Counted from the stretch's first letter, positions 1-7,221 are shown. The stretch: 7,519 nucleotides of DNA from Microcaldota archaeon (GCA_023248665.1 JAHFEC010000055.1:1-7519); one strand, 5' to 3'. Translations and numbers: made by a program. The notes: generated by a model from the letters alone, not told the origin.

Positions 1-1128
1 GAGCACGCTTTTCTGCATAAATTTGCGGGCGGAATCGGCGATCCGGTTTTTTTCGCCGGCATCCAGCACCTCTCTCCAGTCTTCTCCGTTTTTTATCTTT
101 TGAATCTGGTTCGGCTTTATGTTCGCCGGCCGGTTCCCCTCATTGACATGGTCCCAGAATCCGGCCCGAAGCAGGGCATTATCGAGTACGTCCGTGTATT
201 GCTGGGGCATCACTTTCACGCCATAAAAAGCCTCGAAATCATTTCCCATCTGGCTTTTGGCCGTTTCCCAGTACATCTCATTGAGCGCCCGGCCTTCGAA
301 GGCCTTGGTCTTTTCCAGCATGTGCGCCCGGGCATCCGGGGTCAGGTCGATTTCATCCATTCCCATGCCCTTGAGCGTTTTTTTCACCGCCGCATCCATG
401 CGGTCGCCGAGGAATCCATCAGCGACCTTGCGGGTTTTGCGTATGGCCGCGCGGATGGCCGGCTCGTCTCCGAACAGTATCCCGACTTTCTTGGATTGGG
501 CTTTTTTGGTCTCAGCCACGAATTTCTCGCCCAGTGCATCCGGGCCGAGAAGCTCGCCGCTCAAATCCACCAGCTCATAATCGGGGAGCACGAGCGCGGC
601 TTCCACCTGTGTCCTGAAATCGTTTTTCACCCGCTTTTTGAAGTCGTCTATAAGCTCGTTATACCTCTTCGATCTCTCCTCAATGCTTCCATTCGGAAGT
701 TCTTGCATCACTTTCTGGGCCGCTTCGGAACGGGCTTTGGCGAATTTATCCGCGTAATCCTTGCTGTTGAAAATGGCATTGTCGATGCTCTTGGAATATT
801 TCCCGTTGTTGAAAAGCACGTCGTCCAACAGCGCGTCCATCTCCGCCTTGAATTTTTCGGCATAAGGCAGGACGACATTGCCGCTCATCCCGGGCGGAAC
901 AAACGCCTTTTTTATCATGAAACTGGCCCAGAGGCCCGCCACCGCATAGCCGGCCGTCTGGAAACTGAAGAGCGACCCAAATCCCATACCTGCCGTCAGC
1001 ACCGGCTGTTCGTTCTTGGTGATCTTCCCGATCTGCGAGAGCCGGACATTGTCGTACGGTCCGCCGGGCAGAGGCTCTTCTTTGGGGGGCCGGCTCATCT
1101 GGAGTGCGCTCATATCAAACAGAAACAT
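1..1128 (-). CDS. Unknown, mostly helical protein with one N-terminal hydrophobic segment (partial, C-terminus beyond window)
   Basis: The frame is open without a stop from the ATG at 1128 to the left edge, giving 376 residues with the C-terminus missing. I do not recognise the family. A Gly/Ala-rich hydrophobic stretch at about residues 48-72 could be one membrane helix. The rest (about 86-376) is charged, rich in Lys, Glu, Asp and Ala, apparently helical, and contains no cysteine. Residues 1-45 are Pro- and charge-rich. The start at 1128 was chosen because an AAGGTG Shine-Dalgarno site lies 7 nt upstream. An in-frame ATG at 1155 would add nine residues but has no such site. The gene lies 36 nt after the stop of the 977-residue gene on the same strand with no terminator between, so co-transcription is likely. 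Third-position G/C use resembles that neighbour. The protein is probably membrane-associated; its function is unknown. Confidence 0.85.
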   Translation of the reverse strand, partial: MFLFDMSALQMSRPPKEEPLPGGPYDNVRLSQIGKITKNEQPVLTAGMGFGSLFSFQTAGYAVAGLWASFMIKKAFVPPGMSGNVVLPYAEKFKAEMDALLDDVLFNNGKYSKSIDNAIFNSKDYADKFAKARSEAAQKVMQELPNGSIEERSKRYNELIDDFKKRVKNDFRTQVEAALVLPDYELVDLSGELLGPDALGEKFVAETKKAQSKKVGILFGDEPAIRAAIRKTRKVADGFLGDRMDAAVKKTLKGMGMDEIDLTPDARAHMLEKTKAFEGRALNEMYWETAKSQMGNDFEAFYGVKVMPQQYTDVLDNALLRAGFWDHVNEGNRPANIKPNQIQKIKNGEDWREVLDAGEKNRIADSARKFMQKSVL

Positions 1129-1135
1129 GCCAAGA

Positions 1136-1141
1136 CACCTT
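1136..1141 (-). promoter_or_regulatory. Shine-Dalgarno site AAGGTG for the partial gene
   Basis: Reading the minus strand, AAGGTG sits 7 nt before the ATG at 1128. AGGTG is complementary to the archaeal 16S 3' end (CACCUCC). This decides the start in favour of 1128 over the in-frame ATG at 1155. It is also what an internal operon gene would be expected to have, in contrast to the first gene of the operon. Confidence 0.6.
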
Positions 1142-1164
1142 ATGCTCTCATCCATGCGCTTGTT

Positions 1165-4098
1165 TTAATCCTGCCTGCCGATTCCCATCTGTTCCATATG
1201 GGCAGCGGTGAGGATCTCCGTTGTTGTTATCTGGCCGTTGATCCAGAGGTTGCGCAGCCCTTTGGCATACTCCTGCGCGGTTTTGTCAAGTCCAGTCGCG
1301 CCCTCTTTCGTCTGCTTTTGCAGCTCCTCGTCGAATCCTTTGCCGCCCACGAGCCCTTTGTCGAGCCTCTCGAACAGGCCGCCCAAATCGATGCCGCTAT
1401 ATTGCCCAGTCTGCCGCATGTAATATCTCGCGGCGAGCGTGAAGCAGTCGTCCGGGGCGTTCCGGATCTGTCCCAGCATCTTGCCGGACGCATCGGACCA
1501 GTCTTTTTTGACAATTTCATCCAATTCCCGTATCCCATCCGCGGTGATTGTGCTGTTCTTCACCGCATCCATCAGCTCGCCCAGCCGTTTGCCGCCCGAA
1601 ATCCCCTGCGCATCCGGCTCGTTCAGGGGCCCGCCGTGCATGAGTATCTGCTTGAATGTGCTGGCCAAGGTGAAACGGGAAAAGTCGCTGTAGGCGCGCA
1701 GGGCCCCTGGATTCTTCTGCACCCATACTGAGCGCGTGCAGGCCGTGCGCACCATCATGCCGAGCGCGTCCTCGCCGGTAGTGTGGATCGGGATTTGCCC
1801 GAGCAGAGTCTCGTCGATTTGGGGAATCCACGCCAGCGCCTCGTTCGCGAGTTTCACGATGGCCGGATTCCCAAGATCGGCCTTATTCATCGCTCGCACG
1901 CCGCTCCGGTAAGGATCGCGCTGCATCTCGCTCCAGAGCGCGTCGGCATCCTCTCCGGCCGCCTGGCGGAATGCCTTCTCGTAGAGTCCGGGCTGGTAAT
2001 CGCGCAGGTATCTCCATTTCTTCTCGTACGTGCCGAGGCTCCCGATCTGTTTGGAAAGCAAAGGATAGTCTTTTTCGAGCCGGGCGATGGCCGTCTCATT
2101 GGCGTCGATGGCCTTGCACCAGATATACGTGGGTACGATGTACTGCTGGTAGGCCAGCGCGACGCTGTCATTGAGTTCCTCGCTTCTCTGGTCTTTGGTA
2201 TATTCTTTGGCCGGCACCGGCATGTCGTCTCCCCGCAGAAGCGGCTCGTTGCCGCTCACGCCAAGGCCGGGCAGTTTCGCATTGGCATCTTGCTGGAGGT
2301 TGGTCCATGTCGTGGCGGCAACCATGCTGCCGATGCTTCCGGAAAATCCAACCCGCTCTGCGAACCTCGCTCCGAACGCCCCGGTCTTCGCAAGCTCGCC
2401 CGCCCCTGCCGCCACGGCTTTCTCGAAGGCGAACGCCGCCCCGCCGGCCACGAGAGACGCGAGGAACAGGGCATCGATCGCCCGTCCCAAGTCCTCGCCG
2501 GGCCCCGGACCCGCGAATTTTCCGCAATGGAACAGGCGGGAGATCCTTTCCCCTTCCCGTTCCACGGTTCCGGCCAGGAATCCGCCGGCGCCGATGGCGA
2601 ACGTGTAAGGGGTCGGGACCATCATAAGCCAGCCCAGATAGGATGCATTTTCGAGCATGGCATTCCACACCGCGTCAGGTGCCGGTTTGGACACGATTTC
2701 CATTGCATCTGTGCCGGCCGCGCCCGCTTTCTTGCCAAAGAAATAATACACTCCCGCGCCGGCATATCCCGAATCGGCGAGGTCCTTGAGCGCTTCGATC
2801 TCGTTTTTGCCCCGTCCGCGCTTCTTGGCTTCGGTGTCCACCACGTACACTTCGCCGTTATCGCGCGTCGTGAAGAGCAGGGCGCGGGGCTTGATCGAAC
2901 CCGTGCCGTAATCAAAGAACAGCACCGTGTTCGCCCGCATGTTCGCCCGCATCCGTCGGCTCTCTTCTTGGCCGATCGAGGCCCACAATGGCGATTCGAC
3001 CACTTGGGGCGGGGGTTCGAACAGCAACGCTTCGGCCAGCAGCATGCCGGTCCGCTCGGCCAGCCCGAGCCTGCCGATGTCCTGCTTATTCACCCTGCCG
3101 CACTGGAGCGAGAATTTTCCAAATCCTTCGCTCTCCTCGTAACGGGTCTGGAGAACCAGCTGCCCGTAGAACTCGCGCAAATCCTTGATGCGCAGCGAGC
3201 CTTGGCCGTCCTTGGGCACTTTCGCGAACTCGAAATCCTCGCTTTTTGGGTCCATCTCCTTCATGTGCCAAACGAATCTGCCATTCTCGCGCTTGCCGGC
3301 GGCCAAGATAATGGCGTTTTCGGGAATGTCCACACACACCTGCATGTCCTCGAACCACTGGGAGTTTTTTCGGCGTACCGCGTAATAGGTGTCAGGGTCC
3401 ACCTGCGCGAACGACTTTCCCGACGCGTCAATGCCAATCGTGATCTCCTCGGCGTCGATGCGCCGGCGTTGCGGCCCGGATGAGGCGGCGGACGTGATTC
3501 CCGGATCGCCGCCGAACATCTTGTCGGGCTGCTCAAAATACTCGATCGAGCCGGAATAGTATTTGTCCAGCCCGGCGAATCTCTCCGACCATGCCTTCCG
3601 GGTCATGGAAGCCATGCGCACGATTTCCCATTTGAGCGGGCGCTCCGGCATGGACGCCACCCGTTCGGGCGGCAGGACGTATTCGGCGATATTCTTGGCA
3701 TAATTGGCCAGATAAGAGTTGAAGTCCATCTCGCTGGCTGGAATATACCCGCCTTCGGCCAAGGTATTCGCCTTCACGTTCTCCAAATATTCAAGTTCAG
3801 CTTTTTTCTGCCAAATTGGCTCCTGATTCTGCCGTTCCACCGCGCTGCCGGGTCCCAGATAATCAGAGCGGAACTGCACAAAATTTTCGGGCCCCGTTAT
3901 CTTGAGCGCGGGCGTCTTGATAATGGGCTGGTTGCGAATCAGAGAGTACATGTCGTCCGGATTATTCTTGTCCGATTCATTTCTGGGCGCCGGGCTCCGG
4001 TTATTCACACGGGCCGGCACGGTTTGGGGCTCATCTTCGCGAGCCTTGCTCGGCCTGTCCTTGAACCCCTGCGCCCCGACCATGCCTCTAAAATCCAT
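1165..4098 (-). CDS. Large unknown protein (977 aa) with a central hydrophobic hairpin
   Basis: A long uninterrupted frame, divergent from rtcB and upstream of the partial gene in an apparent operon. I do not recognise the family. Visible parts: residues 1-60, polar, Pro/Asn/charge-rich and probably disordered; 100-190, helical; 215-335 and 390-455, alternating hydrophobic stretches suggesting beta structure; 485-511 and 539-560, two hydrophobic Gly/Ala-rich segments about 28 residues apart, which could be a membrane hairpin leaving both large ends on one side; 586-600, a weaker hydrophobic patch; 630-977, helical and charged. Six scattered cysteines form no metal motif. No signal peptide is seen. 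A tandem MRAN repeat lies at 383-390. Coordinates give the longest form. No Shine-Dalgarno precedes the ATG at 4098, and the TATA element is only about 7 nt away, so a leaderless start at Met6 (4083, 972 aa) may be the true one. Confidence 0.85.
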   Translation of the reverse strand: MDFRGMVGAQGFKDRPSKAREDEPQTVPARVNNRSPAPRNESDKNNPDDMYSLIRNQPIIKTPALKITGPENFVQFRSDYLGPGSAVERQNQEPIWQKKAELEYLENVKANTLAEGGYIPASEMDFNSYLANYAKNIAEYVLPPERVASMPERPLKWEIVRMASMTRKAWSERFAGLDKYYSGSIEYFEQPDKMFGGDPGITSAASSGPQRRRIDAEEITIGIDASGKSFAQVDPDTYYAVRRKNSQWFEDMQVCVDIPENAIILAAGKRENGRFVWHMKEMDPKSEDFEFAKVPKDGQGSLRIKDLREFYGQLVLQTRYEESEGFGKFSLQCGRVNKQDIGRLGLAERTGMLLAEALLFEPPPQVVESPLWASIGQEESRRMRANMRANTVLFFDYGTGSIKPRALLFTTRDNGEVYVVDTEAKKRGRGKNEIEALKDLADSGYAGAGVYYFFGKKAGAAGTDAMEIVSKPAPDAVWNAMLENASYLGWLMMVPTPYTFAIGAGGFLAGTVEREGERISRLFHCGKFAGPGPGEDLGRAIDALFLASLVAGGAAFAFEKAVAAGAGELAKTGAFGARFAERVGFSGSIGSMVAATTWTNLQQDANAKLPGLGVSGNEPLLRGDDMPVPAKEYTKDQRSEELNDSVALAYQQYIVPTYIWCKAIDANETAIARLEKDYPLLSKQIGSLGTYEKKWRYLRDYQPGLYEKAFRQAAGEDADALWSEMQRDPYRSGVRAMNKADLGNPAIVKLANEALAWIPQIDETLLGQIPIHTTGEDALGMMVRTACTRSVWVQKNPGALRAYSDFSRFTLASTFKQILMHGGPLNEPDAQGISGGKRLGELMDAVKNSTITADGIRELDEIVKKDWSDASGKMLGQIRNAPDDCFTLAARYYMRQTGQYSGIDLGGLFERLDKGLVGGKGFDEELQKQTKEGATGLDKTAQEYAKGLRNLWINGQITTTEILTAAHMEQMGIGRQD
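2929..2952 (-). repeat. 12-bp tandem duplication, two copies, in frame
   Basis: Plus-strand GTTCGCCCGCAT occurs twice head to tail without mismatch. On the coding minus strand it reads as Met-Arg-Ala-Asn twice (residues 383-390 of the 977-residue protein). It keeps the frame and looks like a recent slippage duplication, just before a hydrophobic beta-like stretch. Confidence 0.85.
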
Positions 4099-4104
4099 GC
4101 GCTC

Positions 4105-4115
4105 TTTATATATTT
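4105..4115. promoter_or_regulatory. Shared divergent TATA box between rtcB and the unknown operon
   Basis: The AT-rich element TTTATATATTT lies alone in the rtcB/unknown-gene gap and is nearly symmetric. On the plus strand, TTTATATA at 4105-4112 predicts transcription from about 4135, giving rtcB a leader of about 50 nt that carries its Shine-Dalgarno site. On the minus strand, the same bases (TATATAAA or AAATATAT) predict a start at about 4082-4085. That coincides with the second in-frame ATG (4083) of the large gene. Archaeal TATA boxes normally sit about 26 nt before the start site. Direction and use are inferred from position only. Confidence 0.6.
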
Positions 4116-4173
4116 ATTGAGGTGCAAGTACTTTCGTCGCAATATCATGATTTTCATCATTCTGTCTTATCCT

Positions 4174-4179
4174 GAGGTG
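4174..4179 (+). promoter_or_regulatory. Shine-Dalgarno site GAGGTG of rtcB
   Basis: GAGGTG lies 8 nt before the ATG at 4188, the right distance for an archaeal ribosome site. It lies only 2 nt before the alternative GTG at 4182, so it selects 4188 as the start. A second GAGGTG at 4119-4124, beside the TATA box, has no start codon at a suitable distance. Confidence 0.75.
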
Positions 4180-4187
4180 TTGTGTTT

Positions 4188-5624
4188 ATGGTCCCGTTCA
4201 AGCAGATCGCTCCTGCCATCTGGGAGATCGAGAAAACCGGCGACATGCGCGTGCCGGCGCGCATCTACGCCAGCGAGAAGATCGCGCTGAGCATGACCAG
4301 CGACCGGACCATGGGCCAGCTGGCCAATGTGGCCACCCTGCCGGGAATCGTCTCGCAGGCCGCGCTCATGCCGGATGGCCACGAGGGCTACGGATTCCCC
4401 ATCGGCGGGGTGGCGGCCTTCGACCCCGAGAACGGCGGCGTGGTCAGCCCGGGCGGGGTCGGCTATGACATAAATTGCGGAATTCGACTTCTTACCACGA
4501 ATCTCACCGAGGCCGACATCGCCCCCAAGAAGCGCGAGCTGGTGGACAAACTGTTCGCCAACGTGCCTTCCGGCGTCGGCTCCAAGGGCAAGCTTCGCTT
4601 AAGCGAGAGCGAGCTTGAAGAGGCGGTTACGCAAGGCGTGCCTTGGGCGGTCGAGAAAGGGTATGGCCGTCGCGAGGACATCGAGGCGTGCGAGGAGCGC
4701 GGCTGTATCCCGGAGGCCCAATTCGCCAACATCTCGCCATTGGCGCGAAAGCGCGGCCTGCCCCAGTTCGGCACGGTCGGCGCGGGCAACCATTTTGTCG
4801 AGGTGCAGAAGGTCGAGAAGGTGCTGGACGCCAAAACCGCCAAGGCCTTCGGCCTCTGGCCCGGCCAAGTCGTTGTGATGATCCATTCCGGCTCCCGGGG
4901 TTTCGGGCACCAGATCTGCACCGACCATCTCCAGATGATGATCCAGGCCGCCGGCAAGTACAACATCAAGCTGCCGGACCGCGAGCTGTGCTGCGCGCCG
5001 CTCTGCTCGCCCGAAGCGGATCATTATCTGGGCGCCATGCGCTGCGCCGTGAATTTCGCCTTCAACAACCGGCACATCATGATGCACTGGGTGCGCCAGA
5101 CCTTCGATGCGGTGCTCGGGCGCTCCGTCAGTGATGACATGCATCTTCTGTATGACGTATGCCACAACATCGCCAAATTCGAGGAGCACGACGTGGACGG
5201 CCAGCGCAAAAGGCTTTGCGTGCACCGCAAGGGGGCCACGCGCGCCTTCGCCGCCGGCCGGCCCGAGCTTTCTGGCAAATACCATAACATCGGCCAGCCG
5301 GTCATCATTCCGGGTTCGATGGGCACGGCCAGCTACGTGCTTCTCGGGCTTCCCGGCTCGATGAAAAACACCTTCGGCTCCACCTGCCACGGCGCCGGGC
5401 GGCAGATGAGCCGCTCGAGGGCCATGCACACATGGAAGGGCGAGGACATCCAGAAATCGCTGGGCTCGCGAAACATCATGGTCAAAGCGACCGAAAGCGA
5501 GCTCATCGCCGAAGAGGCGCCCGGCGCCTACAAGGACGTGGACGAGGTGGTGCGCTCGGTCGAGATGGCCGGCCTCTCGAGCATCGTCGCCCGCACGGTG
5601 CCGCTGGCCGTGGTGAAAGGCTAG
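4188..5624 (+). CDS. rtcB: RNA-splicing ligase RtcB
   Basis: RtcB joins RNA ends carrying a 2',3'-cyclic phosphate (or 3'-phosphate) to 5'-OH ends, using GTP and Mn2+. In archaea it seals tRNA exons after intron removal. The 478-residue length fits the family; the Pyrococcus horikoshii enzyme without its intein is about 481. All catalytic motifs are visible. GYDINCG supplies Asp94 and Cys97 as metal ligands. GNHF has Asn201 and His202, and IHSGSRG has His233. DVCHNI has His326, VHRKGATRAF has His346, and STCHGAGR has His401, the guanylylated histidine. EEAPGAYKDV near the C-terminus is also typical. No intein interrupts the active site. Eleven cysteines, including Cys268/269/273, seem many for the family, judged from memory. 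The start at 4188 is set by GAGGTG 8 nt upstream. The gene stands alone on its strand, divergent from an unknown operon; no Archease gene is in the window. Confidence 0.98.
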   Translation: MVPFKQIAPAIWEIEKTGDMRVPARIYASEKIALSMTSDRTMGQLANVATLPGIVSQAALMPDGHEGYGFPIGGVAAFDPENGGVVSPGGVGYDINCGIRLLTTNLTEADIAPKKRELVDKLFANVPSGVGSKGKLRLSESELEEAVTQGVPWAVEKGYGRREDIEACEERGCIPEAQFANISPLARKRGLPQFGTVGAGNHFVEVQKVEKVLDAKTAKAFGLWPGQVVVMIHSGSRGFGHQICTDHLQMMIQAAGKYNIKLPDRELCCAPLCSPEADHYLGAMRCAVNFAFNNRHIMMHWVRQTFDAVLGRSVSDDMHLLYDVCHNIAKFEEHDVDGQRKRLCVHRKGATRAFAAGRPELSGKYHNIGQPVIIPGSMGTASYVLLGLPGSMKNTFGSTCHGAGRQMSRSRAMHTWKGEDIQKSLGSRNIMVKATESELIAEEAPGAYKDVDEVVRSVEMAGLSSIVARTVPLAVVKG

Positions 5625-5643
5625 AGAATAAAACTCGGACAAA

Positions 5644-5656
5644 CACGGCTTCCGTG
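5644..5656 (+). other. Short hairpin after rtcB (CACGG-CTT-CCGTG)
   Basis: A perfect 5-bp stem with a 3-nt loop starts 20 nt after the rtcB stop. Eleven bases further on is a run of four T (5667-5670). It could mark the rtcB 3' end or help termination, but archaeal termination depends mainly on longer T-runs, so the role is uncertain. Confidence 0.3.
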
Positions 5657-5672
5657 CCAGAACCGCTTTTGG

Positions 5673-5683
5673 CCCGGACCGGG
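5673..5683. promoter_or_regulatory. Palindrome CCCGGACCGGG next to a TATA box, possible operator
   Basis: An 11-bp perfect palindrome around a central A ends 9 bp before the TATA box of the membrane regulator gene. Its single-base centre makes it a poor RNA hairpin, so a DNA-protein site is the more natural reading. It could be where the downstream winged-helix protein or another factor binds. GC-rich palindromes of this size also occur by chance. Confidence 0.3.
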
Positions 5684-5692
5684 ATTGAGAAC

Positions 5693-5700
5693 TTTAATAA
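5693..5700 (+). promoter_or_regulatory. TATA box of the membrane regulator gene, predicting a leaderless transcript
   Basis: TTTAATAA is centred about 26 nt before the ATG at 5723, so the predicted transcription start falls on the start codon. The bases just before that ATG (GTCCTCCTC) resemble the anti-Shine-Dalgarno rather than a ribosome site, which also fits leaderless initiation. Confidence 0.55.
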
Positions 5701-5722
5701 AGAGTGCACGAATGTCCTCCTC

Positions 5723-7048
5723 ATGGGGTCCCTAGGTCCGAAAGGCCGGCTCGCATTGGCGTTCTTCCTGATTTTTTCATCCAGCGCGCTCATTTGCGGG
5801 GCAGACTGGCAAATCCAATCCGATCCTTCGGACTCCCTGATCATGCCTCCGCCATTGCCGGACAACGGCACCTCGGCCACCTATCTTCTGATGCTTGAAC
5901 TGCGCGATTACCAGACCAAAGCGCTCGTCAACGACACGCATGCGCTCATATCGATCAGCGACAACCGGAGCGGGGAAACGACGCAGACCATAGAATACAT
6001 CGGCCCGTCCGGACAGGCCCGGATCATGCTGGCGGCCGGCCATTATGACATCTCCCTGGTCGTAGACCAGATCGACACGGCCGGCAAGGATTACTATTAC
6101 TCGTTCTCCAAGTCCATCGCATCCAACCAGACCCAGACGATTTACCTCTTCTCGGTCGGCTCGGTCGTCGGTTCCGTGGTCTCCTCTCAGGGTCAGATGG
6201 TGGTCGGGGCCAAGGTGAAGCTGGATTGTGGTTCGGATTACGGGCAAATTGAGCCGCTTGTGAGCGACGAATTCGGTCAGTTTAACGCCCCGCTGGCCCC
6301 GGCCAGCGATTGCCGCATCTCGGCCGTATCCGGAAGCCAAACCGGCTATGAGGACGTGTCCATCCGGCGCGGCGGGCGCGTGGTGAGCAAAATCATGCTC
6401 AACGAATCCGTTGGCGCGAACGCCCCCGGCACATTCGGCGTTCCGTTCTCAGGTGAGATCGCCGGGTTCATCATCGGCGGCATCATTGTCGTGGGCCTGT
6501 TATTCCTGTTCTACAAATTCGAGAAGCAGGAGCACGGCGCACCCAAAGAAGGGGATAAAGGCCAACCCGCAGAATTCGGGCAGAAGCTAAAAAAGGGAGA
6601 TAAAAACAAGCCGGGAGAATCGTCCTTCGTTCCCGATGCCAAGGCGACAAAAAAGAAGGAATCCAAGTCAAAACACGCGCAACATGGAAAATCGCGCATT
6701 CCCGTATCGTCGCTAAGCTATCATTTGTCCACGCATCCGTTTTCTGCTTCGCACGCCGCTATTCCCGCAAATGTTCATGCTTCATCGTCTCTCCCAGCCC
6801 CCGCCGTTTCCGCCCGCGCGCAGGACATCCTCAAGACATTGAGCGAGAACGAGAAGAAAGTGGCCGAGCATCTTCTCTCGAGCGGCAATAACAGCACGCA
6901 GGCGCGCATGAGAAATTCCCTCGGCCTGCCCAAGACTTCATTGGCGCGCATCTTGCAGATGCTGGAGCGAAAAAGAGTGGTGGAAGTTGAGCGCATCGGC
7001 AAACTCAAGAAAGTGAGGCTGACAGACTGGTTTTTGGGCCGGGAATGA
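5723..7048 (+). CDS. Membrane-anchored winged-helix transcription regulator with beta-domain ectodomain
   Basis: 441 residues, type I membrane layout. Residues 1-27 are a signal peptide with Lys7/Arg9 and a hydrophobic core at 10-25. Residues 52-143 and 145-227 look like two beta-sandwich domains of the carboxypeptidase-regulatory-like kind, with paired G-Q-A-R/G-Q-F turns followed by hydrophobic strands; Cys169 and Cys197 could form a disulfide. Sequons occur at Asn48, 70, 81, 135 and 227. Residues 243-264 are a Gly/Ile-rich membrane helix followed by positive charge (inside). Residues 265-365 are a Lys-rich then Ser/Ala/Pro-rich linker. Residues 366-438 are a winged helix: TLSENEKKVAEHL, a recognition segment around 391-413, then a wing with VEVERIGKLKKVRL. 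This matches archaeal predicted membrane-associated regulators (COG2512-like). It probably senses something outside and binds DNA at the membrane; ligand and targets are unknown. The start is set by the signal peptide and TATA spacing. The frame is open further upstream into rtcB, but without a credible start. Confidence 0.85.
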   Translation: MGSLGPKGRLALAFFLIFSSSALICGADWQIQSDPSDSLIMPPPLPDNGTSATYLLMLELRDYQTKALVNDTHALISISDNRSGETTQTIEYIGPSGQARIMLAAGHYDISLVVDQIDTAGKDYYYSFSKSIASNQTQTIYLFSVGSVVGSVVSSQGQMVVGAKVKLDCGSDYGQIEPLVSDEFGQFNAPLAPASDCRISAVSGSQTGYEDVSIRRGGRVVSKIMLNESVGANAPGTFGVPFSGEIAGFIIGGIIVVGLLFLFYKFEKQEHGAPKEGDKGQPAEFGQKLKKGDKNKPGESSFVPDAKATKKKESKSKHAQHGKSRIPVSSLSYHLSTHPFSASHAAIPANVHASSSLPAPAVSARAQDILKTLSENEKKVAEHLLSSGNNSTQARMRNSLGLPKTSLARILQMLERKRVVEVERIGKLKKVRLTDWFLGRE

Positions 7049-7104
7049 ACATGCCAAAATATCTCTTCGACGAGAAAGCAACAAAAATAAAGGGAAAAAA
7101 ACCT

Positions 7105-7177
7105 CCAAACGCCATTTGGCCGAATATTCTGTCTTTTTTGGATGTTTGGACCATTCTTAAGCCTTATTTTCCTTTTT
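7105..7177 (+). terminator. T-rich terminator-like tract with alternative stems
   Basis: Just after the regulator gene, CCAAA (7105-7109) can pair with TTTGG (7115-7119) across a 5-nt loop. The overlapping TCCAAAC (7104-7110) can instead pair with GTTTGGA (7144-7150). T-runs follow at 7134-7139, 7167-7170 and 7173-7177. Archaeal RNA polymerase stops at such T-runs, so this probably ends the regulator transcript before the next promoter. Confidence 0.5.
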
Positions 7178-7190
7178 CGGACCGCCCAAG

Positions 7191-7201
7191 TTATATATAA
7201 A
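7191..7201 (+). promoter_or_regulatory. Strong TATA box upstream of the right-edge genes
   Basis: TTATATATAAA is the best TATA match in the window and is preceded by a purine pair (AAG). The predicted transcription start is at about 7222. The nearest downstream gene candidates begin at 7294 and 7454, so the transcript would have an unusually long A-rich leader. The element is nearly symmetric, but nothing convincing lies on the minus strand within reach. Confidence 0.6.
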
Positions 7202-7221
7202 CGGCCAGACTCAAGAAATAC

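Noticed and set aside
100..1731. Long plus-strand open frame of 543 codons
   Set aside because: It is antisense to two confident minus-strand genes and runs straight across their boundary. The protein is His/Arg/Leu-rich with no domain, typical of the shadow frame of GC-rich coding DNA.
1783..3483. Long plus-strand open frame of 566 codons
   Set aside because: Antisense shadow of the 977-residue gene, with Arg/His/Gly-rich composition and no motifs.
4182..4187. GTG at 4182 as rtcB start
   Set aside because: Only 2 nt after GAGGTG; the ATG at 4188 has normal spacing.
4188..5624. Intein in RtcB, as in Pyrococcus horikoshii
   Set aside because: The motifs run uninterrupted at normal spacing and the length is that of the mature enzyme.
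4599..5642. Minus-strand open frame of 347 codons opposite rtcB
   Set aside because: rtcB on the plus strand is certain from its catalytic motifs; this frame is its His/Ala-rich shadow.
5432..5722. N-terminal extension of the membrane regulator into rtcB
   Set aside because: The open frame overlaps rtcB out of frame and gives Arg/Gly-rich sequence. The signal peptide and TATA spacing both point to 5723.
7051..7200. 49-residue ORF starting 2 nt after the regulator's stop
   Set aside because: It reads through the T-rich terminator tract, and its last codons and stop are the TATA box itself. No ribosome site or recognisable protein pattern; better explained as intergenic DNA. It happens to share frame with the 36-residue ORF downstream.
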